From Hofstenia miamia (Eukaryota > Xenacoelomorpha > Acoela): a stretch of 64,000 nucleotides of DNA. The notes under the pieces are model-generated. The model made no database searches and was not told where the DNA came from. It was given only the letters and a program-made list of their open reading frames with translations. Below, in pieces: positions 1-14,300 of this stretch. The stretch is taken from NCBI GenBank assembly GCA_004352715.1, contig SCFE01000018.1:702603-766602 (forward strand). Reading direction: 5' to 3'. Every line of letters begins with the position of its first letter. Position 1 is the stretch's first letter. The translations under genes were made by a program, and so were the position numbers.

Positions 1-1500
1 CTAAATTTTCACTTTTGTAGGCACAATGCTCATGTTGAACTTGATGAGCGTCTTAATATTATATCTGCTGATGATGATTTTCCACAAGTAACAATTGCAG
101 ATGTTGCAAATGTTTTCCGTAGACTAGATCCACATAAATCAAATGGTCTTTCTACAATCTCTCGTTGGCTATATAAATCATTCGCAGAAGAACTTGCTAT
201 ACCATTTCACAAAATCTTTAACTTAAACCTAATGGAAAGAAAGTATCCTCAGTCATGGAAAACTGCTATATTAGTACCTGTTACCAAGGTATCAGAGGCT
301 AATAATGAAAATGTTAATAAATTTCGCCCAATAACTGTAACTCCAACACCAGCAAGAGTTCTTGACCATTTTGTAATGATCGAATATTTCAAGTTAATGA
401 AACCAACATTAGATGACAACCAATTCGCATACAAGCATGGTTTGGGTACAACTGATGCATTGATCTACACATATGATACTATAGCCAGATATGTGAATAA
501 AAAGTTAACAACTTCTGTAAGAGTTCTTTTTCTCGATTATACAAGTGCATTCAACACTATTTTACAAAATAAGCTTGTTAACAAAATAAACCTACATTCC
601 AAATGGCTAGAAGATTGGTGTCATAATTACCTGAAAGGTTGGAGTCAAATTATCAAGTTAAAAATGGTACTTTTTACGAACCGTCAATAATCCAAATTGG
701 TGCTACACAAGGCTGTCCACTATCAGTAGTTCTATTTACAGAGGTAACTAATGATGTTAGTGATAAAGTCCTACGTTTAACTGATAATGTGGATATTTGC
801 AAATACTCTGACGACACAAGAATTGTTGGTTCATTATGTACAACTAGAGGATAATAAAAGTACCATAGAAAAAGTTGTGCAAATGTCTGTGGAGAATAAT
901 CTAAAATTAAATTTGAAAAAAACAGAAGAAATTATAATCTCTCACTTTAACATCAAGTATAAGGAATTACTAAAAACTTCTAAGTGATTAATGGAGAAAA
1001 AGTAAATCAAGTTGCCCATTACAAATATTTTGGAATATACTTCGATAAAGATTTGCAATGGAGAACTCAAGTAATGTCAATATGTAAAAAAACAAACTTA
1101 ACTATAATTAAGCTGGCCCGCTTCATTAAGGAATGCTCTAAAACTCAGCAATGGATGGTATTTAAAACTTACATATGCCCCTAATTTTCTATCAGAAGTA
1201 TTTGCATGTGGACTAACAGAGGGACAAAAAAATTTGAAACAACCAATTAATCTATATGGCAAGATATGTAAAATAGCAAAGGAATATCTTATAAACTATA
1301 TCAATGAAAAATTCTTGACTAGATTCAAAACAATTCTTAATAACATACTAACGAACACTGATCATCCCCTGAACAAAGAATTTGAACTTATACGTTTAGT
1401 AAGAGAAGGCAGAAGAAACTTCAAGCAACCGAAATGTAATGCAAAGGTATACCAAAGATAATTTTTTCCGATTGCCTGCAAATTCCTAATCTATGGAATA
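1..1500 (+). mobile_element. Degenerate LINE (CR1/L2/Rex-like), reverse transcriptase remnant
   Basis: A dead non-LTR retrotransposon that runs off the left edge of the window. Translating successive frames gives a recognisable RT palm: motif A LDYTSAFNT near 530-560, motif B GATQGCPLS near 697-725, and the catalytic motif C as KYSDDTRIVG near 800-830. Thumb-like sequence follows, and a C-terminal block with HPLNKEF and GRRNFKQPK sits near 1370-1435. The order and the SAFNT/QGC wording resemble CR1/L2/Rex-type LINEs. The frame is broken near 660-690, 852, 985 and 1182, so no functional enzyme is made. No endonuclease domain is visible within the window. The 3' end is not sharp; I place it near 1500 after the last recognisable peptide. 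RT identity is firm, clade assignment is inference. Confidence 0.85.
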
Positions 1501-1601
1501 ACCCACCCATTCCTATAAAATATATGTCTATTCCTCTTTACATGTAACATTTTATGTGTACAGGAATTTAAACGGACAGACAGATATATATACATGTTTA
1601 T

Positions 1602-2538
1602 TTACAAAATAGCCATTGCTAAAAAGTTTTCGTAATCATACTGATACTGTCTAATTAAATTTAGTCTCTCAATTCTTTGACGTTCATCTTCAAGCTCTTT
1701 TCTTAAGTAAGCTTCGTAGTGTTCTAGCTCCCATGTTTTCATTATATCTAGTTCCAATAAATGTCTATTCATTGCCTTGAGTTGACTGCTTCTACTGTTT
1801 ATATTATCTTGGCAGATTTTTGTATACTTTTTTCTCATCTAAATAAAAATACTATAATCTTGTATATCACACATGCAGACAATTTTTTATGAAAATGTTA
1901 TTGTAGTATATGTTAAATACGATTATATACTGATTTTTCATTTTCCGCTAACAATTATATTTAATTATAAACTTGTGAATTTTTTATTCTTACCTTTGTT
2001 TTCAGATATAGTTATTCCACGTATCTCAATTATTTTGTAGTTGCTAAATGAATTTTGAAAATTGCGTCATCATTTTATTACTTTGATAAATGCGAAATTT
2101 AATACTTTAATCGGGTTTTAGTTCAATAAATATTATTTTAAATTCTTATGCATGAATTTATAAAAAGCTCACCGTCCTGTATTTTAATTGAACCTTTCGA
2201 TATATGCTCATTTTTCGTTAGACACACAAGATGCGAACGCTAACAGTGGAATATATTGTGAATAATTTAAGAATTAAACAAAAAAATACAAAAATTGACA
2301 TTTTAGTTAGATGTTGGCGTCATGCATAAAAAATAACTCTTACTCTAATAACTTCGTCTTTTATTGCTTCAGTTTCGGTGATGGTATTATTTGTTAGTCG
2401 TAAGTTATTCACCAATTTCAAGTGATTTTGTTCGTATTTTCTTGCTTGTTCCTTAATTATCTTCTCATTCAGTAGTTTTCTACGTGTGAGTCTTTTGATT
2501 TCATCTTGCAATTGAGCATTTGAGTAATGTAGTGCCAT
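1602..2538 (-). CDS. Two-exon coiled-coil protein, unrecognised
   Basis: Minus-strand gene with exons 2538-2344 and 1838-1602. The donor is GTAAGA directly after codon 65 (AGA) and the acceptor is TTTTATTTAG directly before 1838; both are phase 0, giving a 143-aa protein. Exon 1 is rich in charged heptads (residues about 8-60, QLQDEIKRLTRRKLLNEKI onward), and exon 2 continues with a second highly charged helix (about residues 95-130, ELEHYEAYLRKELEDERQRIERL). It looks like a small, wholly alpha-helical coiled-coil protein with no signal peptide or membrane segment. I do not recognise the family and assign no function. A splice acceptor (CATTAG) lies two bases before the ATG, so a 5'UTR intron or trans-splicing is likely. 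The two ORFs are joined by a 505-bp intron on splice-site evidence only. Confidence 0.65.
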
Positions 2539-2575
2539 ATCTAATGTAATCGGTATTTAACAGTTCAGATTGCCA

Positions 2576-5160
<2,585 letters not shown>

Positions 5161-5410
5161 CGAAAATCTCTGCTTCGTCCTACATTTTCGTGATTAGTTA
5201 TTTTGAATTGATGTTTATACAAAGCAGTTTACTTTTAAAATTATATTTATGTAATCAAGCATGACGTTTATATTTTTGATATCTCACATGTGTGTTTTAC
5301 AAATTTGTAGGCTGATTTGCTCTTAGACTCATGAATAGCAAACTATTACATCTTTTATTTAAGTAATGTTCGTATCATATGTTTTTTGTCATTCAACTAC
5401 AAATAAGTCG

Positions 5411-5446
5411 ATATATATATATATATATATAGATATATATATATTA
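5411..5446. repeat. (TA)n microsatellite
   Basis: Nearly pure TA dinucleotide tract with one GA interruption, immediately downstream of RBX1. Polymorphic by nature; no function suggested. Confidence 0.95.
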
Positions 5447-5460
5447 CGCCATAATATATA

Positions 5461-6190
5461 TTATTGAGGGTTTCGAGTTGATGCGTGGATTGACCAATGC
5501 TATAAAACTAACTCCTCCTTTCTATATACCATATTCTAATTAAAGTTAAAAGTAAAGAGGAGATTGTGTTAGGGAAAAGTGGCCACACTCGGCCGACCCG
5601 ATAAAGATACACTTTTAGAAAAGTCGTATAAGACTATAGCCCTAATTAGATTAAGAAATTAGAAGCCCTAACTCTTGCGTGCAAGTGGTGAACCTAATTG
5701 CTAAGTAAAATAACCTAAGCTCAGTGCATGCCTCATCTCGTGCAATTTAGGTGAATGCAATAATAATAAATTTCATTACGAATGAATAGCAGTGCAAGTG
5801 CCTTATCCATATACCTAACCTAGTTAAAGGATGGCCATTAACAAGCTTGTCCGCCGAATGGGTGTCCTTTAACGACCAGTTGAAAAATTAGAAACACATT
5901 TTATAAAAAGTAATCGTCAAAAGAAAATAAGTAAAATGACTTTACTGAGAATAAAGCGCCTCCAACAATGAATAAATCGCACATATTTATGCAAACGAAA
6001 CTGGTGAAGGAATCAAACAATAGTACACTGTTGCTAACATGAATAAACTAAACAGGTTCTGTACAATAACCTTTTAAGCTAACAAAAATGTTGCGTAATA
6101 ATTTAACGGAAATAATTAAGCTAAAATTGCTTTACAAAAGAACTAAATTCAGCAATGTCGAAATTAAAATAGATAATTGATGCAGTTATG
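5461..6190. other. Gene-free stretch, nothing recognised
   Basis: Between RBX1 and the (TA)n tract with the assembly gap. No coding ORF is visible. The base composition is more balanced than its surroundings around 5580-5880, which may indicate an old transposon fragment, but I could not identify termini. Confidence 0.4.
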
Positions 6191-6192
<2 letters not shown>

Positions 6193-6226
<34 letters not shown>

Positions 6227-6292
6227 NNNNNNNNNNNNNNNNNNNNNNNNNNNNNNNNNNNNNNNNNNNNNNNNNNNNNNNNNNNNNNNNNN

Positions 6293-6322
<30 letters not shown>
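6193..6322. repeat. (TA)n microsatellite containing an assembly gap
   Basis: TA repeats on both sides of 66 Ns (6227-6292). The true repeat length is unknown and the gap is probably a collapsed microsatellite. The Penelope-like coding remnant begins immediately after the right-hand tract. Confidence 0.95.
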
Positions 6323-6325
<3 letters not shown>

Positions 6326-7149
6326 CCAGTTAAGAAAACGATTGACCATATAAAATCGGTACCACCTGAATCAGCCATTTACTAATGAAACACTTCGAAA
6401 GCTTTTATTATTAGCTTCATCAAACATTTACTTTTTTTTTGAAAATGAAGTGTATAACCAACATGATGGGATGGCGATGGGCTCTCCATTAGGTCCAAAG
6501 TTTGCGAATTTCGTAATGGATTTAATCGAAAAGACTTTTCTAAGCTTAAGAAAACCACCAATATATTACAAAAGTTATGTTGATGATATTTTTTGTTTAA
6601 TGGAAAAAATTGATCATGCATCAATGTTTCTTTCTTATATTGATTCGCAACTAAGTGAAATTAAATTTTCTTGTGAATACGAAAAAGAAGAGTCAATAAA
6701 TTTTTTTAGATGCAACATTCAAGAAAACATCAATGGGATTTGAAATATCTGCAGAAAACCTACTAACACCGGATTATATATGCCATTTCAATCATACTGT
6801 GATAATAAATATAAACATTCAATTCTGAAAAACTTGTTTAGAAGAGCTGTTTTACTATCATCTAACTACAATGTACTTACAAAGGTTTTTGATAAAATAT
6901 TTGAAAATTTAAAATTTAATGGGTATGCTGAAAAATTATTGCAAAAAACATCAAAAGAAGTTCTAACATCCTCTTCATTAAAATACAATTCACAAGAACA
7001 CAAAGATTATATATTTTGGAAACTACCTTTTAATAAACCGCACGAATCACGTTTTAAGAAATCTATATATATATATATATATATATAAATCAAGAATTAT
7101 ACCAATTTTAAATTCGGAAAAAATATCAAATTTAATTCCTAACAAAGAT

Positions 7150-7310
7150 CCAATTCAAAAAACCTTTGGTTTCATCAATTGTTTATAAATGTAATTGTCA
7201 GAAGTGTGACAGCTTTTACATTGGTGAAACCAAAAGACATTTGAAAACACGAATTCAAGAACATCTTTATCGACACCAAGATCGCAGAATCAATTTATAT
7301 TAAGGAAGAG
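7150..7310 (+). pseudogene. GIY-YIG endonuclease remnant of the Penelope-like element
   Basis: Translation near 7165-7280 gives VSSIVYKCNCQKCDSFYIGETKRHLKTRIQEH. This contains the Cys pair and the YIGET...R...R..EH core of the GIY-YIG nuclease domain found at the C-terminus of Penelope-like elements. The domain is cut off soon after the EH motif by a stop near 7300. It is separated from the RT remnant upstream by frame breaks. Confidence 0.8.
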
Positions 7311-7414
7311 AAACCTAATTTAAATACTAAATGTCATCAAACTCTTCACTTGTTTTAGTTTAATTAATTAATGATTTGTAAATGTATATTTACCACCAAA
7401 TAATTTTTGTTTTT

Positions 7415-7456
7415 CGACTGACGATGGTACAGTAAGTACCGAAAGTACTCTCAATT
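7415..7456 (+). ncRNA. Candidate hammerhead-like ribozyme motif at the PLE 3' end
   Basis: The order of elements is CTGACGA at 7418-7424, a perfect 5-bp hairpin (GGTAC, loop AGTAA, GTACC) at 7426-7440, GAAA at 7441-7444, then a self-complementary GTAC followed by TC. This matches the layout of the hammerhead core (CUGANGA, stem II, GAAA, short palindromic stem III, UH). Penelope-like elements are known to carry hammerhead motifs in their terminal repeats. Weak points: an extra T at 7425 shifts stem II by one base, and stem I is poor (two pairs, then mismatches). It may be an inactive relic or chance. Confidence 0.35.
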
Positions 7457-7478
7457 AAAGTTTTCGTTGTTTTTTCAT

Positions 7479-7501
7479 TATATATATATATATATATATA
7501 T
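7479..7501. repeat. (TA)n microsatellite at the PLE 3' border
   Basis: TA tract abutting the 3' end of the Penelope-like remnant. Together with the tract at 6193-6322 it brackets the element. Confidence 0.9.
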
Positions 7502-7509
7502 GAAATTAT

Positions 7510-8345
7510 TTTATAGATTTAATACAATTTATTCTTCTTAGTTGGTTAAAAGATTCAGTTCCATTCTCCAGTTTCAAGCTTCATTATATTCAAAATTTAA
7601 ATTAGCATTTTTTCATTTAATTTTAATCATAATTCATATAATTGAAAATTTAGTGTGGACAAATTTCTTTGATAAAATTCTCATAATATCGTTGTTTAAT
7701 AAGTTAGTTTAGTTTTTTCTAAAAGTGTTGTTCTCCCGTATGTTCTTTCGATATCGAAAACAGATTGTTACAAATTTTTCACCAACGAATAAGTTTTTGT
7801 GTAATTGTAGACTGTCTTTTGCTCTTGATTTGTAATAATAAATAATTTTAGTTTTTAAGTTTGTAATATTAAGTGATTTTTTGAAGTTTGTTTAATATAG
7901 CACATTTTTTCATTATATTTTGAAATTTTAGCATATTCATGAGATTAATTTGTAGTTAAATATCAATAATGGTGCCTTCATATTCCCTCTGTACTTATCG
8001 AAGGGTAATTAACAAGTAAAAGTCAAATGTCAAAGTCAACTGGAATTGATTAATAACGAAAATCAGTTTAAATTCGCGTGTAGCACTTTTATTCTTTGCA
8101 AACAACTTGTAATTCCGGTTTTAGAATTTTTTCCAGTTGTGAGAAATTTTTTTCATTTAATTAGATGTATTTTGTTTTTGTTTTTGAGAAATCTGACAAC
8201 GACGTTCACTGAAGCCAAGGCCTTTTACGGTTGAGCATTTAAAATGTTATGCTCTTATGATATGTGGACAAAGGCCTATGTATTTTCTAACTGTCAGTAG
8301 ATTCATTCTCACTGCAATCATCTTTAATTTTTATGCGTTGTATTG
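7510..8345. other. Upstream region of the LRR gene, no coding seen
   Basis: AT-rich region before the first LRR coding exon. Short ORFs here (for example 8046-8234) have no recognisable content. It should contain the promoter and, because an acceptor immediately precedes the ATG, a non-coding first exon or leader acceptor. Confidence 0.4.
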
Positions 8346-8352
8346 TTTTCAG

Positions 8353-11300
8353 ATGCCGCCTGATCATAATGCTAAAATCGAAACTCCCGAGGAAACAACA
8401 GGCTTGGCACCGAACATTACTACAAATGAGATACTCGAGGCCGCTAATGAAACTGATTTCAATGCTGTAATCGAAGTCGATCTGCATGGTAAAGGCATCA
8501 CAAAGTTAGTTAGTTTTGATAAATTTCCTGCTATCAGAGTTCTGGACGTTTCCTGTAATGCTTTATCATTATGTGACGGTAACCATATTTATTCACTGAA
8601 TATTTTGTTTACAATTAACATTTCACTATTATTCAATGATTAGCATAACTGGTAATGGGATGATTCTGGAACAGAGTTACATTACCTTTGCAAATAATAA
8701 TGTTATATGTCATCATTTCCTGATATCTAAATTATCTTTTTGGAGGTATATTTTGCCATTGAATTATTTTTGATATTTAAAACTGAAACCCATCCCCTAA
8801 TGTGAATCATTAAATTTATGGAATTGGCATCTATGGAGCAGAGACATATGAGATGCCAAAGTATTTTTCAAGGTCAACCAAAAGCTAGCCAGTGCCTCTA
8901 AGATAATATTTGAACAAGGTTGAGGTTATACGTCTGAACGTCGAATTTAATACGCCCTCTAGACATTGACAAACTAGAATAATGAATTATAGTTTCCTAG
9001 ATAAAATGCCAAATCATATCCCCAAAGATGAGTAAAATAGATAACTTTAGAGATCTACAGCATATCTTCATATGCAAAGATAATTTCGTTTGTATTAATG
9101 TCAATACTAACGTCTGCTGAATTCAATTCAACATCAATTTTCTATAATTCTTTAGTAGCCACTACTATTGAGCTAAAATTTTGGATCCATGAATTATCCA
9201 TGGATCTCATTTTCAGGTGCAGATCCATTCCAGATGCATGGAAATTTCTATGGATCTCTCGGTATATGGACAGGTCTGATAATAGCATGTATTTCATGAA
9301 GGTAAGAACCATAAGGTTTTTGTAAGCAATGGAGATGTTTGTCATTTGTATTGACAAGTTTGGGATGAAACATTTTACTAAGATTTTGCAAATTTAACTT
9401 GGTCTTGAGCCAGACTTTCTGACCCATTTACAACTCTGATTGAAGCAATTGCTGTCAGTTCCAATGAATAAAAACTCTTTTAACCTTTGTTAATTATGTG
9501 AAACCGCATATTTATAGTTATTTGTTTAGATTTGAAGCATCAGTTACCACAAATACGAGAACTACGTTTATATGGAAATCGGCTCCAAAAAATATCTGGA
9601 TTAGCTGGATTAAAGCAGCTTACATACCTTTCTCTTCAGCATAACCAAATCAGTCGAATTGAAAGTGGACTGGCGGGCCTCTGTTGCTTAAAAATTCTGC
9701 GTTTAGATAGCAATAAACTCACAAAAATTGAGCCTACTGATTTCAACTCGTGTATCTCGTTAGAAATTTTGGACCTTAGCTACAACTATTTGGATTCCCT
9801 ATCGGCATTAAGGTATTGTCTCCATTTTTGTTGCTTGTGGCTGTGTCTAAATTATAGTTTAAACGTTTAATATGTAAGAGTGACATAATTAATACTAATC
9901 AAAAGTTTTTGAGACAGTGATTTTTTTCAATATCCTCTAAATCATTTAACAATTACAAAGAATGCGATATGCTTAACATAAAAATCACGATATATAGATT
10001 TTCATGCTCAATTTCAAACAGGATAATCAATTTTTTTAATGGATAACGATTTTAAGTTGATTGAAAGATAGTATTGATTTAGACTATTAAATATGATTTA
10101 AAATTTGACCTTGCATATTTTAGGATTGTAAGTTCTTTAGAGACTGTTTAATATTTTTTTGTTTAAACTTATCCAACAGATATTCTAAAATTCCTATTAC
10201 TGAAAAGACTTTAAACAGACATCAGTGACAAAGTTTATTATTGTTTGAACCAAGGCAATACATAATAGTTTCTAAAAAGGAATCATTGTCAGAGTNGAAT
10301 TTCAATATCAAATTCCCTAACCAATTGTGTGACGTTTGTTAGTTTTTCTTTCAGAAAATGAGAGTCTAAATTGTAAACAGGAAACATTTTAAAAATGAAT
10401 TTGGGTCCACCAAATTGAAATTTTAGCATGAATGCCAGAACAGAACGGGCCAAATTTTCAGGATAATCAACCGAATTTCCTATTGAACTACCAGCATTAT
10501 AGAATAAATTAGGCTTAATTGATACTTCATCAAAAATTACTGTACATCTTTTCTGCTTTTCACTGAGACTATTTGCTATAGTTTCTAAAAAGGAATCATT
10601 GTCAGAGTTAAGTGTTGAAGTAAGTCTTTGAAGAACTCGAATGCTGGGTAAACGCAATTTTGATCTTAGTAGATTGTATGAAGCTCTGGAAACAGCATAG
10701 AGTAAGTACCCAAAACAAAAATCGTCCCTTGAATAAATGAAAGAGTTGGTTGTTTCATTAATTAAATGTACTTGTCGACAAATAAATAGCGATTTTTCTG
10801 AAAGTGTAGTTTCTTCATTGTTAGATAAGTCATTTACAATAGCTTCTAATTGAGACCAAAATTTTATGATCCGTTTTACATATGGAATTTTAACTATTTG
10901 AATTTTATAATAAGAAATATACGAAAAGCTTCCATCGTTTTGACGATTTAGAAAAATTGACCAGTTAAATATAGGTCCAACAGAGCCGTTTGAGAGTATG
11001 GCAAATCCATTCAAAGTTTTGATGCATGATCCCATTTGGGAATGATGCGACCAGTTTTGTTGAAAGTTTGAAAAATTAATAGTTTCCTGAAGTAAAAATT
11101 CTTGCATTTCATTAATATTTGGGTTTCGAGATTCACTTGAGCTAAGATTAGTTGGTCTAGGAGGTGGTGGTGGTGTTGGAATTGAAGACATAGGAACAAT
11201 TTAAGTATATTTGGTAATGAGGCAATCCATTTAAGACAAAGTTCCTTTTTCTTGGGAAATCCAACACAGTAATTTTGTCACTATTTTCACGATATCCCGT

Positions 11301-14300
11301 TCTGCAACCATATACAGAGCATTTTCGAGGCATTTCAGATTGAACTGATTGCGTGCACAGGTACAGACCCATGAATAATTCGCTGAAATTGATAATTGCT
11401 TAGCAACAGGTGATGAGAGTGACTTTCATATAGGGGAAATAACTTCATCGCGTAGTGCAAAGAAATTACAAGTATCCAGCTGGGCCTACGCTATTTTCAA
11501 GAGAGATTTGGTGACGATGCCTGTATTATGTATTGCCTTGGTTTGAACAAATGTCCTTATCGCCCTCATTCCTTGTCTGATAATTGTCGCAGGTTGGATG
11601 ACATGTCGTTGGCTTGAAGCAATAATGTTACTATTCAATTTTTAGAAAATTCACTTTATTAAACTTTTTGCATTAGTGCACAGAGATTAATCTTAAAAAA
11701 GAAACTTGCCAAATTCAATAATTAACATTTGAGGGTTTTAGTAAGAATTTCAATCAATGGCAAGCTGCATTAGATTTAATAAAATAAATTTGACCTGTGG
11801 TGTTGGGTAAGGGTACCAACCACGATCTTTATCAGTTTTGATGATTCGGGCTACTGTTAATTTTGGAGTTTACCATTTTAGAAAATCGGCGTGACGATAC
11901 TCCGTAGTGATGTTTGATTATAATTACTTTTATTGAGTTTGGGGTCGTTTTTCGCATTATGTATAGAATAAAACCACTTTAATATTGCGTAGATGCTCGA
12001 TTTGTAAATAATAACACCATGAGACAAAAAATACTTTTTCCGTGTTAACAAATTCAAAGCAAATTTTTCTGAATGACTTTTTATGCTGATTACAAAAATA
12101 ATAGTTATTTTTCTCAATTCAGTCTAATTTTTAAGTTATATCATATTTTTAAGAAATCAATAATTCTTTCTATAGTAATCACACAAATTATCTATTGAAT
12201 CAATTTGTTCCAAATAATGTCACAAATCATTCCATTTTCACTTTTGCTGTCTCAAAACAAACCATCGTTTGATGAACCTTTTCGCCATATTTGTGGAATA
12301 CACTCTGTGTTTTACCGTTCCCCACAGCCAGAAGTCTAGAGGCGTTAGATCCGGACTACGCGCTGGCCAAAGAATGTAACCTCTTCGAGAAATCACATTG
12401 TTGGAAAACTCATTACAAAGAAGGTCGATAGTTTCGCGTGCGGTGTGCGGCGTAGCTCCATCTTGTTGGAAAAACAGAGAACCATTTAAAAATTCTTCGT
12501 TATTTTGCAATTGAGGAAGAAGGAAATCTTTGATCATTGCTCGATAGGTTGATCCGTTTACTGTGGTTCCTGTACCATTCTCGTCTTTGAAGATAAACGG
12601 GCCGAAAATCTGATTCCACGAGACACCGCACCACACAATGATTTTCGGCGAATTGAGTGGCATATCGGTAACAAATCCAGGATTTTCTTGAGCATAAAAC
12701 CGGTAGTTCCAGCCGTTCACGTGGCCGTTCACATGAAAGTTAGCTTCGTCAGAGAAAATAATGCGCTTCAACATATCGGGATCTTGCTGAAGGTGTTGAA
12801 GGATCTCCGAGGCGAAGTCAACGCGAGACTCAAAGTCTTCATCGTTAAGGGAGTGACGATGGCACAACCGATAAGGATGAAAACCGCGTTCGTGAAGAAT
12901 CCGGTTGATGGTGGATACAGAAAGGTTTAGCTGCACTGATAGTCTACGCTGTGAGGTCTCTGGTTGCTGTTCGACGGCATCAACAACGCGCTCAATATTC
13001 TTTTTCGTGCGAGCCATTCGCACGGAGCCGCCGCGTGGCTTATGTGCGAGTCCAACAGTAATGGCCGTATTGTGGGCTTCCAAAATTGTCTCACGTTTTG
13101 GCCGAGGATCACGAGGACGAAGTTTAAACAATTGAGCATACGAACGCTGAACAATCACAACTGAGCGATGCTGTTCAAAAAGCCGAGCAAGGTGAAATCG
13201 CTGGACTGGCGTGTAACGTTTACTCATGATTCTGAAATGAAATAATGAAGTGAAAATCGTTATTTTTACAAATTCGTCTCATTATTGGTCCAATTAGGAA
13301 CCAATCATATTGACAAAACATTCATAACTGAACAATTTTGTTAAAGAGACATAATGCTACAGAACAAATAATCATAGGAAAGATATTTTCAAATATAAAT
13401 TATGTGTGACTTACCACATACATAATATCAATGTTATTTACAGCCTATATTGATGAAATTATTCAAAAGAAGTTTTCTAACATGAAATTTCCCAGTATTC
13501 TTTATTATTTGTATTGGCATTGACTTCTATAGAACTATAATTGAATTTACACGAACCCGCTGAAACTGACCAGGTTTCACTGAAACACCCTGTACTTGAA
13601 GCTGTTTATATAGTTTTCACCTGCCTCACGTTTACTATCTTCTGGAAGCTCTGATTTGGTGAGTACAAAAGAAAAAATGGTTTTCATTACATCAACAATG
13701 TCCTTTCCCAAAGAAGAAAGCTTTCCTTAAAGCTCTCTTGAAGCCATTTCTATAGAGTTAGCAAAGCAAGCTCTAAAATTCACAAAATTTGCAAGGCCAC
13801 ATTAGTTTATGTTGGGCTATATTCTTCAGGAAAATAAATATTTCAGAGGAGTTGTTGCATACATGTACATTGTCTGAACATTAGGTATGGCAAGAATTTG
13901 AAGTTTTTACAAAGATCGAATTTTTCATTGATCAAATATTAATGGTTTCATATACTTCAGGTTTATTATTCTTAGCACAAAACTTAATCATTACATGAGT
14001 ACGCACAAACCCATAGATGTGCCCATAGCAAAGGTTTTCAATATTTCTTAAGAGGCTTAGATAGATTTTCTCAAAACTATCGCCAAAGCGGTTTGTTACT
14101 TTAAAGTAACACTAGTGGATGTAGGGTTAACAAATATATTTCGTTACCCCATGCGCCTTACCCAGTTTTGCTGTTATCAGAAGCCCTCTTTCAACATATA
14201 ATACTTTGGAGGCGTTTCATTGATCTAGCATTTTAGCATCAACAATTAAAAATTCACAATATATTAAACTCAATTTGCCTCCATTGGCAGAATACGATGT

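Larger units (their letters stand above)
6323..7478 (+). mobile_element. Penelope-like retroelement, 5' truncated and degenerate
   Basis: A Penelope-like element (PLE) carrying the end of the RT and a GIY-YIG endonuclease remnant. The RT part reads IPVKKT at the very edge of the TA tract, then GMAMGSPLGPKFANFVMD (about 6468-6520), then the catalytic YVDDIF (about 6577-6594), which is the PLE version of the RT motifs. The RT and linker are split by stops and frameshifts (near 6385, 6743 and 7088). A second TA tract at 7062-7087 interrupts the region between RT and endonuclease, and a third begins at 7479 immediately after the 3' end. The 5' part of the RT is missing. PLEs are telomerase-related retroelements common in invertebrates; this copy is dead. 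Confidence 0.85.

Noticed and set aside
6188-6385. Frames encoding (Ile-Tyr)n repeats around the N gap
   Set aside because: Products of the TA microsatellite and Ns, not genes.
9170-9290. Reiterated GGATCCAT/ATGGATCT motifs in LRR intron 1 as a regulatory array
   Set aside because: Only short irregular palindromic words; no consistent unit or spacing.
10231-11558. 8-bp target-site duplication for the THAP element
   Set aside because: The flanks (GTTTATTA versus ATGTCCTT) do not match; either the termini are misplaced or the left flank is an assembly artefact.
11800-12237. Second terminal repeat of the mariner-type element
   Set aside because: No match to CAGGGTGTTTCA was found near the transposase 3' end, so the element is treated as truncated.
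12688-13164. Plus-strand ORFs of 66-80 codons
   Set aside because: Shadows of the minus-strand mariner transposase.
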